A stretch of DNA of 64,000 nucleotides from Valencia hispanica (lineage: Eukaryota; Chordata; Actinopteri; Cyprinodontiformes; Valenciidae): NCBI GenBank assembly GCA_963556495.2, contig OY747702.1:46593786-46657785 (forward strand), in the 5' to 3' direction. The notes under the pieces were generated by a model, which worked only from the letters and a program-made list of their open reading frames with translations, searched no databases and had not been told where the DNA came from. Shown piece by piece: positions 1 to 10,784 of the stretch (position 1 is its first letter; the number at the start of each line of letters is the position of its first letter). The position numbers and the translations under genes were made by a program.

Positions 1-3000
1 AGAGAGATCCATGGGTGGGTAGGAGGGGGTAATGTCAGAGATCTAAACCGAGGCGCAGCATGGCACATCTCGGCACACGGGGAGATTTTTGTCACCTGAA
101 AAATAGGAAGGCAAATTTATTTGCGCTTGCTCTAAACTTGAGAGCATTTGAGAAGTTGATGCAATTATCCCTTTAAGAGACGTGTTTCACATTGGGGCTG
201 GTTGTCCTGGTAATCTTTCACCAAGTTGTTGAAAAGTGAGAGAAACTGTTAAGTAAAACTTTGAGCAAAAAGAGTTTTCAAGCATTATTTATGTAAACTC
301 GCTCAAGCTCTGTGCAGTGAGGTACTGTATATGGCAAGGTTATAGCTGGATGTAACCTTTGTTATTGTGATACTGAAATGGTGTGTGTAAAGCAGTCCTT
401 GTACTTGTACATGGTCCTTATAGATCCAGCTACACAACTAGAAAAGCACGCAGAGAGCGCAGACCTCCACCAAGGCAGCTTAGTCCTCCTCCAGATGGTG
501 ATCCGGATTGGCCCCAAAATCTAATCACTTGTTCCTTGTCCCATTGCAGACATTTCCTGAAAATGTCATCAAAATCCGTTGATCTTTTTGAGTTATGTTG
601 CTAACAAACAGACAAACCCTGGTGAAAACATAACCTCCTTGGTGGAGATAATAAAACTGGTCTGTAATGTGGGATGGAAAGAAAAGCCCCTCTTTAAGCT
701 GCCTCCGGCTGTTAATAGATCACTTATCATTCTGACCACCTTTAATGCAGAGGGGCGCTTTCATACATGAAGCCAGCATTGTGGAGTCACATCAAGCATG
801 GATTGTAAATAAGCTAAGTTGATTTGGCCCATTATAAATTTGATTAAAAAATGTTTATTCCTGAAAGGAAATGTGACGTTGTAATTACTCATCGATAAAC
901 CGTAATCTGTGTATTATGTTGCTTTTCGAGTAATGGCTTCTTCCTTGCTCAGTGGCCTTTTAGCCAATGTCAGTAAATGACTTGTATCACTGTGCATCAC
1001 AACACTCTCTTATCGCCTTTAGCTAGCATCTTCACAAGGCGTTTTGCTGTGGTTCTGGAGTTGATTCACACAGTTGGCACCCAAACACGTCCAGGAACCC
1101 GTCTCCTTGCCGAACCGTGTCCATACATTCCGTGGTGTTCACACTTGCATATGATTGTTTGACAGGTAAATGTTGCAACTTCACCTAGCTGGACATTGTA
1201 ACCAAAGTTAAACCAGACATAAAGAGGTCCATTAATCTCTACCCGATCCCCTCCCCCCCGTCATGTCACACAAGGAAGCAGAGTGTTTGACAAGTTTTGT
1301 GTTGAACTCTGATACCTTGAGTTTACTTTTCAGCAGCTTATAAAACTTTAACTTCATCATATGTAGGTGTATTGCTTTATTCATGTGTTTTAGAATAAGT
1401 ACTGCTTGCACATTTTGCAGCTAAAGTTCACTCATATCTTTGCCACTCAGAAACCACAATTATTGTTTAAATGTCAGGATAATTTGATATATTCATTCAT
1501 GTTTACCCAGGTATAAATATAATCCTTTATTTTCTAGTATTTAAATCTAAATGTCCAAAAAGATTTACATCAGTATTAATTCTACCTTCTCCACATGAGT
1601 TACTGTTTGCAAACATGTAAAACTAATGTAATCTGCAAGTTGATTTTAGCATTTACCTAAATGCTCTCCTGAGTTATTTTCACAGCTTCTTACCCCTTGA
1701 GTTTCAGAAGCAAGGTGTCGACTCATTAGTGAAAATGATTTACTTGTAATATCCAAGAATATAATGTTGTGGATGCTGTTAAAATGGTGTAGTGACCTGT
1801 AAAGTCAGGTCAGGATCCATTCTTAAGTTCGGTCATCAGTGGGCAAGAGGAAAGTGTTCAGCCCACGGGAAAGTTGTTGTAGCAGAGTTGTTATGAACGG
1901 CTACAAGAGCATGAAGTTAAACTGAATCAGTCACTGCAGGAGGATTCCCAGACATCACCATTACTACATGCAGCTGTTGTGTTGTTCCCCTAAAACATGA
2001 AGTCTTTTATCTGTTTCTTTTAAATAGCTCTGATTTATTCTTTAACGCACTGAATAATTCAAAGTTCCTAGCTCTGGTACTAATCATTGCAATTACATAA
2101 AGGATTATTGAGGATTATTTTGGAAACTGTAGTATATAGTAAGAGATATTTCAGTACTCTCTCTATTACTGATTCTTTAATCAACCAGATGGGATCATAT
2201 TTATTAGAAATAGTTTTTCAGCAGTGGGGTTACAAGGAAGAAAGGCATATTGTTTCTGGTGCATACGCCACCTAACATTGAAGAAAGAAAATGGGGAAAC
2301 TCTGGTGATGGCTTGACTAGAGTTTAGGGTGCCACACTAGGGTGGTTTTCATCTTGGTGGAGGGTGTGTTTGGTTAAGTGTAGGGACAGATTGGGGTTCC
2401 AGAAGGGTGGGGCTTACCCAAGGCAGCGTTCATGTAAGATCTGCCACTGGGAGAAAGAGTTGACTTTGAATCACTTTGGGGAAAAATAAAACTTTTAGAT
2501 CCATCCCTACCCCAACAAACCTAATTCAAAGGGCTGAATTCCCTCATCAACATGTCATTCAGCTCTGCGGAGGCCTTATAACGAGCCATTCATTTTATTT
2601 GGGTTTGTTGGAGATGGGATAAAGCTTAAAGTTGCAGATTAGTGGCTCTAGAGCGAGTCAGGGATAAGGCATTAAAACGTGACTTTTAAGATGTTTTGTA
2701 TTGTGACAAAACATGCCTGAGTTATCTTCACATGAAGAAGGCATTTCACACATGAGGGACCTTTTTCTATACTCGAACTACACTGATGAACGAATAAAAG
2801 AACAAAGCAAGATCACCCTCATTTGTCATTCATCAGGCTGAACTATTGAAAATGAATGGCCTGAATAATACCATTGCTCCAATTGACCTGTCACTCAGCC
2901 ATGTTCAGCCCCTCCCCCTGAACGCAAATGAACCAATTGCATTAAACTACCAGTTTGATGGAAAAAGACAGACTCGGACATTCTCTCTGCCTCAATCCAT

Positions 3001-3056
3001 AGAGAAGCATTAGGACCTGCAGCACTTTTTTGGGGGGAGGGGGCTGTATTTGTGTT
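1..3056. other. Gene-free stretch, probably intron or intergenic
   Basis: AT-rich sequence with short random open frames only. I see no repeat family, RNA gene or convincing exon. A coding-looking patch near 422-500 (basic and proline-rich in one frame) follows an AG but lacks a polypyrimidine tract and a good donor, so it is not called. Confidence 0.5.
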
Positions 3057-3074
3057 TTAAAGGAGTCATAACCT
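3057..3074 (+). repeat. Left terminal inverted repeat of the TTAA element
   Basis: Pairs with 6413-6430 at 17 of 18 positions. The core AGGAGTCATRACCT lies directly inside TTAA. Confidence 0.65.
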
Positions 3075-3240
3075 AGTATTATCTTGGATAACCACGCTCT
3101 ATTATAGTCTTTCAGGCCCTTCTAAAAAAAAAGTTGTGAAAAAAATAAACACAGAGCTCCTCTGACCCTTATTTCTGAAGGCATTATTGTCTCGCGAGAT
3201 CTGATGCGATCTTTGGCTGTCGTGGACGGACATTGTAATA

Positions 3241-3274
3241 ATAAAAATTAACCCCTTAATAAAAATTAACCCCT
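3241..3274 (+). repeat. Short tandem duplication at the LINE 5' junction
   Basis: The word ATAAAAATTAACCCC occurs twice in direct succession, and the second copy runs straight into LINE coding sequence. It may be microhomology or a short duplication made when the 5' end of the LINE was joined. Confidence 0.5.
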
Positions 3275-5445
3275 TGTTCAGAGGCAACCTGTGACAAAAC
3301 GAACTGTGAGAAAATGGTCACAGGAAGCTGAAGAAGCCCTGCAGGGTTGTTTTGCAACCACAGACTGGATGACTCTTTGCCAAGCACATGGAGAGGACAT
3401 CAATGCCATGACTGAGTGTGTGACTGACTATATAAACTTCTGTGTGGACAACATCATCCCCACCAGAACAGTGAGATGCTTCCCTAATAACAAACCGTGG
3501 ATCACCAGTGACCTGAAGGAACTGCTAAACAAGAAAAAAAGAGCCTTCAGGGAGGGAGACAGGGAATTATTGAGGAGTATACAGAAGCAACTTAAGGTCA
3601 AGATCAGAGACAGCAAGGAGGCATACAGGAAGAAGCTGGAGAACAAACTACAGAGGAACAATATCCGAGATGTCTGGTCAGGAATGAGAAATATCACAGG
3701 TTTTAAGGACAGGAAGGATTGGATAGATGGAAGTCTGGACAGAGCCAATGAACTGAACATATTCTTCAACAGGTTCAGTTCAGGAACTAGCTCAGCATCC
3801 CCCTCTCCTGTTCCCAGCCAAACAGACATCCCACTCTCCTCTGATCAACAGTTTCCCTGTTACACCTCGGATGTTTTATCCTTCACCTCAGCCATGGACT
3901 CTTCTGATTCCACAAGTTTGACTTCAACAAAGTCAGGAGGTGCTGCTACCCCCTTTGCCTCCCCCTCCCACTTGTCTGTCTCCAAAAGTCAGGTGAAGAG
4001 GCAGCTGGAGAAACTGAACCGGAACAAGGCTGCAGGTCCAGATGGTGTCAGCCCCAGAGTCCTGAAGGCCTGTGCAGAGCAGCTCTGTGGGATTCTGCAG
4101 CACATCTTCAACCTTAGCCTAACTCAGGAGAAGATTCCAGTGTTGTGGAAGACATCCTGCCTTGTTCCAGTACCCAAAAGAACTCACCCATCAGTCATCA
4201 ATGACTATAGACCCGTCACCCTGACATCCCACATCATGAAGGTCCTGGAGAGACTCCTGTTGGCCCCCCTGAGTAAGCAAACAAGAACATATCAGGACCC
4301 ACTGCAGTTTGCTTATCGCTGTGGAGTTGGAGTTGAAGATGCCATCATCCACCTACTTCAACCAACCCACTGTCATCTGGACAAAGCAGGCAGCACTGTG
4401 AGGATCATGTTCTTTGATTTCTCCAGTGCATTTAACACAATTCAGCCTGATTTGCTTTGTCAGAAACTCCTGAAGACACAGGTGGAGCCCTCAACAATCG
4501 ACTGGATCAATGACTACCTGACCAATAGACCACAGTTTGTGAGACTGAAGAATTGTGTGTCAAACCAGGTGGTCAGTAGCACAGGAGCACCACAGGGGAC
4601 CGTACTCTCACCATTCCTTTTCACTCTGTACACCTCAGACTTCCAGTACAAATCAGAGACCTGTCATCTGCAGAAATACTCAGATGACGCTGCAATTGTC
4701 GGGTGTATCAGAGATGGACAAGAAGCTGAATACAGAGAGCTGGTGGACCGCTTTGTGACATGGTGTGGAAACAATCGTCTCACCTTGAATGTGAACAAAA
4801 CAAAGGAGATGATTGTAGATTTCAGAAGAAACAGGGATAAGTCAAACACTGTTTCCATCATGGGAGAAGAAGTGGAGGTGGTTGAGGAATATAAATACCT
4901 CGGAGTTCACCTTGACAACAGACTGGACTGGAGGCGCAACAGTGAAGCCGTCTACAAGAAGGGACAGAGCAGACTGTACTTCTTGAGGAAGCTTAGGTCC
5001 TTCAAGGTTTGCAGCAAGATGCTGCAGATCTTCTACAAGTCTGTTGTGGAGAGTGTAATCTCTTCAGCCGTCATCTGTTGGGGTAGCAGCATCAGAGCCA
5101 GGGACTTAAAAAGGCTAAACAACCTGATAAAGAAGGCTGGTTCTGTTCTTGGGACAACTGTGGAAAATCTGGAGATGATAATGCAAAGAAGGATTCTTCA
5201 TAAAATCAAAAAAATTATGGACAACCCTGAGCATCCTCTTCATGAGACAGTCAAACAACAACAGAGCGTCTTCAGTCGGAGGCTTCTTCAGTTTTGCTGC
5301 AATACAGACCGCTACAGGAAATCCTTCCTGCCCACAGCCATTATCATCTACAACAACTCCTTAAAGAATTAATTATATGAGCTACACCAACACTTAATTT
5401 CCCTCTGGGATCAATAAAGTATTTTTGAATTGAATTGAATTTGAA
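3266..5445 (+). mobile_element. 5'-truncated Rex1/CR1-like LINE
   Basis: A reverse-transcriptase frame is followed by the LINE tail CCCTCTGGGATCAATAAAGT and GAATT repeats ending near 5445. The apurinic endonuclease domain that precedes the reverse transcriptase in this group is absent, so the copy is 5'-truncated. It lies inside the TTAA element and must be younger than it. Relatives are at 14280-14424 (plus strand) and 16989-17878 (minus strand). Confidence 0.85.
3291..5372 (+). CDS. LINE ORF2 fragment: reverse transcriptase without endonuclease
   Basis: This would encode a non-LTR retrotransposon reverse transcriptase, which copies LINE RNA into DNA at a nicked genomic target. The 693-residue frame has no internal stop. 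Residues 1-160 are the linker after the missing endonuclease (TVRKWS and NNKPWIT motifs). Residues 160-230 are serine-rich. The reverse transcriptase starts near NKAAGPDGVSP (245-255), followed by NDYRPVTLTS (304-313), FFDFSSAFNTI with catalytic D376, GAPQGTVLSP (432-441) and YSDD (463-466), the usual Y/F-x-DD box. Residues 530-693 are the C-terminal region, with YKYLGVHLD and WGSSIRARDL. The listed start is a GTG inside a truncated frame that stays open back to 3270, so it is not a true initiator. Without an endonuclease and a promoter it is probably inactive. The Rex1/CR1 assignment rests on recalled motif similarity. Confidence 0.85.
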   Translation: MTKRTVRKWSQEAEEALQGCFATTDWMTLCQAHGEDINAMTECVTDYINFCVDNIIPTRTVRCFPNNKPWITSDLKELLNKKKRAFREGDRELLRSIQKQLKVKIRDSKEAYRKKLENKLQRNNIRDVWSGMRNITGFKDRKDWIDGSLDRANELNIFFNRFSSGTSSASPSPVPSQTDIPLSSDQQFPCYTSDVLSFTSAMDSSDSTSLTSTKSGGAATPFASPSHLSVSKSQVKRQLEKLNRNKAAGPDGVSPRVLKACAEQLCGILQHIFNLSLTQEKIPVLWKTSCLVPVPKRTHPSVINDYRPVTLTSHIMKVLERLLLAPLSKQTRTYQDPLQFAYRCGVGVEDAIIHLLQPTHCHLDKAGSTVRIMFFDFSSAFNTIQPDLLCQKLLKTQVEPSTIDWINDYLTNRPQFVRLKNCVSNQVVSSTGAPQGTVLSPFLFTLYTSDFQYKSETCHLQKYSDDAAIVGCIRDGQEAEYRELVDRFVTWCGNNRLTLNVNKTKEMIVDFRRNRDKSNTVSIMGEEVEVVEEYKYLGVHLDNRLDWRRNSEAVYKKGQSRLYFLRKLRSFKVCSKMLQIFYKSVVESVISSAVICWGSSIRARDLKRLNNLIKKAGSVLGTTVENLEMIMQRRILHKIKKIMDNPEHPLHETVKQQQSVFSRRLLQFCCNTDRYRKSFLPTAIIIYNNSLKN

Positions 5446-5858
5446 TATCTAACCCATATCTACTACTCCCCGCTAGCATACAATAGCCACATTAGCAGTT
5501 AGCTGCTGTTTGTTACACACAGCAGACCAATAAAAACAAAGCTTTACCGTTTCAATCGCAGGCAAGTCTCTGATTGTTGTAATGGCCCCTTTTTCCAAAC
5601 GGAGCTTCGATGCCAACTTCGCCTGATATTGTCCCAAATTTGTAAAGGATTCCGGCGTAAAAAAACAGAAAAAATATTTCCATGTTGATTCTGGCAGTCA
5701 ACAACAGAGCAACTCACGTCTGCACTACGTTTCTGGTAGAAATGGTTTTAGCTGATTTAGCTGAATAAAATAAAAGGCTGACACGAATATGTCTTCTTCA
5801 TGCATCATTGCGTGAAGAAACTTTCTGCATCTTTCACGGTGGAGTTCGTACTTCGAAT
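5446..5858. other. Body of the TTAA element
   Basis: Sequence between the nested LINE and the nested hAT-like MITE. There is no coding frame and no further repeat that I recognise. Confidence 0.5.
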
Positions 5859-6129
5859 CAGTGATGTGTCGGTCGCGAACGAAACGGCTCTAAGAGTTAA
5901 CTCTTTGAAGTGAACGATTGGAGTCGGCTCGTCATTGGGAGCCGTTTTTTTATTTTTTTCATTCCCCCTGCTTGTTTTGGTACATTTGGTAAACATCGTT
6001 TTGCATTAATTTTGGTAATAAATACCCTTTAAGCAACAGAAAATCCGAGGAGGCGAAAGAGCCGGCTCTTTATGGTGAGTCAAGCCAAAAGAACTGGCTC
6101 TCCAAAAAGAGCTGGAATTCCCATCACTA
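5859..6129. mobile_element. hAT-like MITE nested in the TTAA element
   Basis: Begins CAGTGATG and ends CCCATCACTA, the short inverted ends typical of hAT MITEs. Between them lie repeated GGCTCT/AGAGCC motifs, such as GAGCCGGCTCTTTATGGTGA, which recur in fish and insect MITEs. There is no transposase frame. I could not find a clean 8-bp target duplication, so the exact ends are uncertain. Confidence 0.6.
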
Positions 6130-6230
6130 GAATTCAGTAATGGCGGCGCTCGACTGAATATGAGGGGGAGAGGAGCGAGGTGGGCTTCCTGCAGCATAGG
6201 TCTGCGATGTCTATATATGGTATGTCCTGC

Positions 6231-6252
6231 GCCGACTTGACGTCAAGTCGGC
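6231..6252. repeat. Perfect 22-nt palindrome centred on a CRE-like TGACGTCA
   Basis: Both halves are exactly complementary with no spacer and meet at TGACGTCA, the ATF/CREB consensus. A GC-rich GCGCGTGCGCGTG run follows at about 6280. It lies in the right arm of the TTAA element. A regulatory role is inference only. Confidence 0.6.
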
Positions 6253-6412
6253 CAGAAATTAAAACCACGCATTTGAGTGCGCGTGCGCGTGGGCTGGTTG
6301 ACGAACCCAGGGGTAAACAAACGCTTCACTTTTAAATATCGGCTTCCCGGGCACTGTATAATCGTTAGGCAATCATAACATACATTTTTTCTCATTGAAA
6401 AGTGAAAATTAC

Positions 6413-6430
6413 AGGTCATGACTCCTTTAA
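6413..6430 (-). repeat. Right terminal inverted repeat of the TTAA element
   Basis: AGGTCATGACTCCTTTAA, the inverted partner of 3057-3074 with one mismatch. Confidence 0.65.
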
Positions 6431-9076
6431 GACAGAAAAACGACTAAACGATGTGTAAAAGCAATACATACTATCCAGAGAGGATGAGCAACAGCGTTTA
6501 TTTTATTTCGTTTCCCATACCGGTCGCCCGCGAAAGAGAAAACCTATTTTAACTGTTTATTATCAAGTATATTTTTGGGAAAACTGTTTCTTCACAGTTA
6601 CAAACTAAATATTAAAGCGATTTGCTACCGTCTGTCTGCAGTGATCCAAGGTTTACCAACAGATTACATTCCCATCCTAATGAGTCACTGAGGTTAACTG
6701 GGAATTAGTTTTCTCTGTTTTTTTTGTGTCTATTCAGTCACTTAGGATTACTCAATCAATGTGACGTTTTCATAAGCTTAGGGTTATTTACAGTAGGTTA
6801 TAAGCACTGTGTAATTCACCCATTACATGGAGACTAAGAATAGGTCAGCTAGTTGCACATTTATGAATGTATTTAAATTATATTTCTTAGACATAATTCA
6901 CAACCAGCTGTTGTGCTGGTTTTGTTTTTGTGGCCTCATTTGAAAATTGCTTGATTAGGATAAAAAATTATTAAATGAATATTTTGTATACTGTATTTGC
7001 TTCTGGGATAGGCTCCTACCTCTCCCTCAGATCTAGAACTGCATTAAGATGTTTTACAAATCAATGGATGTATTTGCTGTAATTTGATTTTTTTAAACTA
7101 ATATAACAGGGAAAACAGTTTTCTGGTCTCTGTTAAATTGAGAACATAGATGGTACTGTGTTTTTTTTTTTAAAGGTAATTTTCCTAATGGCGGGCATTA
7201 AAGTTTGAGGAAGGAGTCGTTTATGTAAACAACCATGACTAAGAGATCAGAGCATAACTATCTATTATGCATGACACAAAAGCACTCTCCATAATATCTG
7301 TGACCTCTCTTCTGCCAGCTGCCAAAGCCTGAGTATTAAAATTATTGATTTGTAAAGTAGGCAGTAAATCAGTGGTACGGCTGGGTCTCTGTAAAAATGC
7401 TCCTCAGCATTGCATCTTAAATGGGACGCCGCACCTCTCTCTTGAGAATGCCAGTCGGGGGCAACCAGGTCCTTAAAGCAGGAATGTGAGGGTTTTAAGT
7501 GAGGTGTCCAAGAGACATTGTTGTGTTAGTATTTGAGGATTATTGATTTACAATACAACCCACGCTTTCATCAGAAAAGGGTATTTAATGAGTGTAACAG
7601 CAGTCATCACGCTGGCATTGATTTCTGCCTTGCTGGGCTTCAAAGCAGCCATCAAAACCATGAAGAAATCCTCCTCCTCCTCAAGTTGCCTAAAACAAGA
7701 AGAAACTGGAAAAACATTGAGGTTGGGGGGGGGAAGCATCTGCTATGGCCTTTCTATTTAAGAAAGCTGACACATGATTGAATATTGTCCTTGTTTGTGG
7801 CTGGTGGAGCTTGTGTTTGCATTCAATCTTCCTTCTGCAGGGAGATGACGGGTAAAGCCTTTTCCTTGCGCTCGTTTGCATTTTCTAGTTTCATTTGTGG
7901 GTCTGTTTGCGCGCACTGGCTTCAGAGAGCGTAGACTTTCTTCTCTGAACGACTTCCAAGCACAGCTCAGCCATGGTCATCTCTATAGCAACTCTGTTTC
8001 TGTCAGGACTCTGCGCGATGCCGAATGTAATTAAACTGTGGCATGTAGGAGGGAAGAAATCGGAGTCTGTTTTTTAAGTGAAAATAAATGTTGTAATTAC
8101 ATCTTATGCTGTTAAATACATCGGGGGGGATTTAATTAGACGGAGAGGCATCTCGGTCCGTGCTATCCGAAGGGAATGCTCTGCAGAACTTGAAAGCGAT
8201 TTGCTCCTGCTCTTCTTTCACTACTCACCCCTGAAGTGACTCTGATAGCCTGATGAAATTAATTTTTGGAAAACATGTTGATGGGATTTATTAAAAGCAA
8301 CCATCTCTAAGCCACTTTTATCACCATCTCTACCGAGTTCATTGCTTTCTTTTTGCTTCTCTAAACCCAGCACAGCTACAAACACACACCCCAGGTCGCC
8401 GGTCAATACATCAAAATGTGACATTCAGTTTGCGGACGCCTGCTCCACTTCACAGATTACTCTCCTTGCTGCGTGAAAATGACGAGGGATTGTTCAGTAC
8501 TTTCTCGCCTGAGGTAGGGATGAGTCTGAAGTTCAATTTTCATAAGCGCCAAACCCTGACATCTCACAGGGCTGTGAATGAGCAATAGCAGCCTATGGGA
8601 AGCTTCCAGGAAGCGAGGAGCTGGTGTCTGCTCCATACAACACGTCTTATTTACAAAAAAAAGCATGCCAGTTGGTTTATTGAGACCTTTGAAGTGTGAT
8701 ATAACCGTTTATCAAATAACTGAGAGTAATATTCCTCACGCAGTGGAATTGCTTTTGTTATTAGAAAATTAAACGTGATTTAGAGCTGGCCCATTTGCTC
8801 TGCTGGGATGTGACACTGGATTCACTCCAGGAGAGTGGATCGACTGACAAACATCTTCAACAAGGTAGAAGAGAGGAAACAAAAATATGCTCTGCTCACA
8901 GCTGCAAGGAACAACAGATACACACACCAAAGAAAATGTTCAATTTGTCTCAGCCAATTACTTGGCTGTATATTCTGCCCCCTGTTAAAGCTTTTAGGGC
9001 TGACTTCATTTTATTATTCAATGTTATAATCGCCCATAATTTAAACCTTCAGGGACTTAAAACAACCTCAATTAAA
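6431..9076. other. Gene-free stretch with a possible conserved non-coding block
   Basis: No repeat family or exon recognised. The part from about 7890 to 8210 is less AT-rich and carries several TAATTA-type homeodomain core motifs (near 8028, 8092 and 8133), so it could be regulatory. That is inference and needs an alignment. Confidence 0.35.
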
Positions 9077-9210
9077 TACAGCGTCTTGCAAATGTATTAA
9101 TGCTTGAACTTTTTCATGTCTTGCCATGTTACGACCACAAACCTTAATGTGTTTTATCAGGAGTTTATGTAGTAGACCAACAAAAAAGCAGCACATAATT
9201 ATGAATTGGA

Positions 9211-9211
9211 A

Positions 9212-9246
<35 letters not shown>
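9211..9246. repeat. (TA)n microsatellite
   Basis: About 18 TA units with one interruption, inside the Tc1 remnant. Confidence 0.95.
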
Positions 9247-9249
<3 letters not shown>

Positions 9250-9795
9250 TGTGTTTAAGGTTGTTATGCTGAATAGCTCCATCCATCCATCGTATGGAAC
9301 ATGGTCTGATCAAGATGATGAACATAGTGTTTTGTATTTAGGCAGTTAGTTTAGTTTTGGTCTCATCAGACAACCCTTTTCAAAATGTGATGCGTCTGTT
9401 GTATCACTGATGTCAACTATAAATGGGACTTTTTATGGGTTTATTTTAACAATGCAGGTCAGTTTTCTGGAGTCGACTACATATTCTCTCAACTGGGCTG
9501 TGGATCTCTGCAGCTTCTCCAGAGTTACCCCCTCGTCCTCCTCTTGGCTGGTTCTCTGATTAATGCTCTCTTTTCCTGATGTGTCCGTTTGCTGACCCTT
9601 TCAGCTTTTTTCCTTGGTCTTTATGATGCTCTGTGTTCACTGTTGTCCTCAAACAAACATCTGCAGCCTTCACAGACCAGGTGGATTACCACTGAGATTA
9701 AGGTGGACTGTATTTACTATTATATAAGGGAATTGGTTGTAGTGAATTTTATTTAGGGGTTATAGAGTAAAAGGAGGAATATAAAAGCACACCAC

Positions 9796-10232
9796 TGTAA
9801 TGGCAAAAAATATCTCAGGGTTTCCATAATAAAGAAGACTGAGTCCCAGAAGGCGTTTAAGTATTTAATACAAACATGTCTGGCCAGAACATGGAGGGGA
9901 GAAATTTACTAGTGCATCACCCTATCCAACCTTTCTAACTAACCGCTTAAATAGTATTCAGCAATCACTGTTTATCTCTGTAGACGTCTTCTCCCATCTT
10001 CACGCCCCGCCTCTGGAGAACTGGTTTATGCGAGTCGGATAGCAACGCATGAAGCAGCCCATGCGAAGGCCAGACTGTTATCTTACTGCCCCGGCGTCTG
10101 TCTCTCTGGTGACCTGACACATCTTTATCATAAACATTAAGTTGGAACAATAACCTTGTCATCTTACCCTAGATGCATTCACTAAATAGAGAATATACAC
10201 TTAATTCCTAATTACAAAACAATTTTCCACCA
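9796..10232 (-). mobile_element. Solo LTR inserted in the Tc1 remnant
   Basis: A 437-bp block begins TG and ends CA, is flanked on both sides by the same 6 bases CACCAC (9790-9795 and 10233-10238), and interrupts Tc1 sequence that resumes directly after it. Read on the minus strand it has a TATTTAAG box in its middle and ends GCCATTACA, as expected of a retrotransposon LTR. No internal gag/pol sequence is next to it, so it is a solo LTR left by recombination between two LTRs. I cannot assign the clade. Confidence 0.65.
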
Positions 10233-10419
10233 CACCACATTTTTTTTTCTCTTGAAAATGTATGTACATTGTATGTATTTTCCTTTAACGTCATAATTAT
10301 CTGATGTGGCTTTTCATTTATAACATTAAATAGCAATAGAATTCACTGAATTGTGTGCTTGTGTTGATAAAATTAGAAAAAAAGTTTAAGAGGAATTAAT
10401 ACTTTGCCAAGGCACTGTA

Positions 10420-10726
10420 AAAGCTAGCGGTTTCTCTGGTACAGATGAACCAGAACATAAAGAGATTGACAATGAAAATGAAATATTTCTTTTTATAAAT
10501 CCATCCATGCAGATATTCACTACTTTCCTCCCTTTGCTTTCACAGCTGTGCCACTTTTAGTGAGGTGTTGCTCCAAAATGAATAGTACCTGCAGCTTCAG
10601 TGCACAGAAGGTATTATAAAATAGCTTGGTGGAATGTCTCCAAATTTGAACAAAAGAGAACATGCATATACATTTCTGCAAAAAAGTTAATTTTAGAAAA
10701 AGTTGTACAAGACAAAAGTTAGAGCT
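10420..10726. other. Short gene-free stretch before the L1 target site
   Basis: AT-rich and single-copy by eye. It ends in the left target-site duplication of the L1. Confidence 0.5.
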
Positions 10727-10740
10727 AGAGCTGTAACTTT
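10727..10740. repeat. Left target-site duplication of the L1
   Basis: AGAGCTGTAACTTT, identical to 13556-13569. Confidence 0.9.
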
Positions 10741-10784
10741 TTTTTTTAAACCTTCTATTTATTGAGTTTAACATATTACAAAAA

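Larger units (their letters stand above)
3057..6430. mobile_element. TTAA-flanked non-autonomous DNA transposon holding nested insertions
   Basis: The ends are an 18-bp inverted pair, TTAAAGGAGTCATAACCT at 3057-3074 and its reverse complement with one mismatch at 6413-6430. TTAA sits at both outer edges, which fits a piggyBac-type TTAA target, although TTAA could instead be part of the inverted repeat. Removing the nested LINE (about 3266-5445) and the hAT-like MITE (5859-6129) leaves roughly 0.9 kb with no transposase frame, so the element would have depended on an enzyme supplied in trans. The superfamily is inferred from the TTAA edges only. Confidence 0.6.
9077..10419 (-). mobile_element. 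Decayed Tc1-type transposon, transposase antisense, split by a solo LTR
   Basis: The ends form degenerate inverted repeats: TACAGCGTCTTGCAAATGTA at 9077 and an inverted match ending GGCACTGTA at 10419, each in TA context. Internal landmarks of a common fish Tc1 family are readable on the plus strand as antisense transposase, for example CTGTGGATCTCTGCAGCTTC near 9500. No long frame survives. The copy is old and carries a (TA)n expansion at 9211-9246 and a solo LTR at 9796-10232. The same family recurs at 26385-27460, 49620-51360 and 60810-62600. Confidence 0.75.

Noticed and set aside
422..604. Basic, proline-rich open frame that could be an exon
   Set aside because: The preceding AG lacks a polypyrimidine tract, the best donor is poor, and no family motif is recognised.
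3428..3829. 133-residue minus-strand frame
   Set aside because: Complement of the LINE reverse-transcriptase coding sequence at 3291-5372. The leucine/serine-rich composition is a by-product.
5859..5866. 8-bp target duplication for the nested hAT-like MITE
   Set aside because: The flanks at 5851-5858 and 6130-6137 do not match well enough, so only the inverted ends are claimed.
7831..7855. Acceptor-like CTTCCTTCTGCAG followed closely by GGTAAAG
   Set aside because: The implied exon would be only about 10 nt long, with no support.
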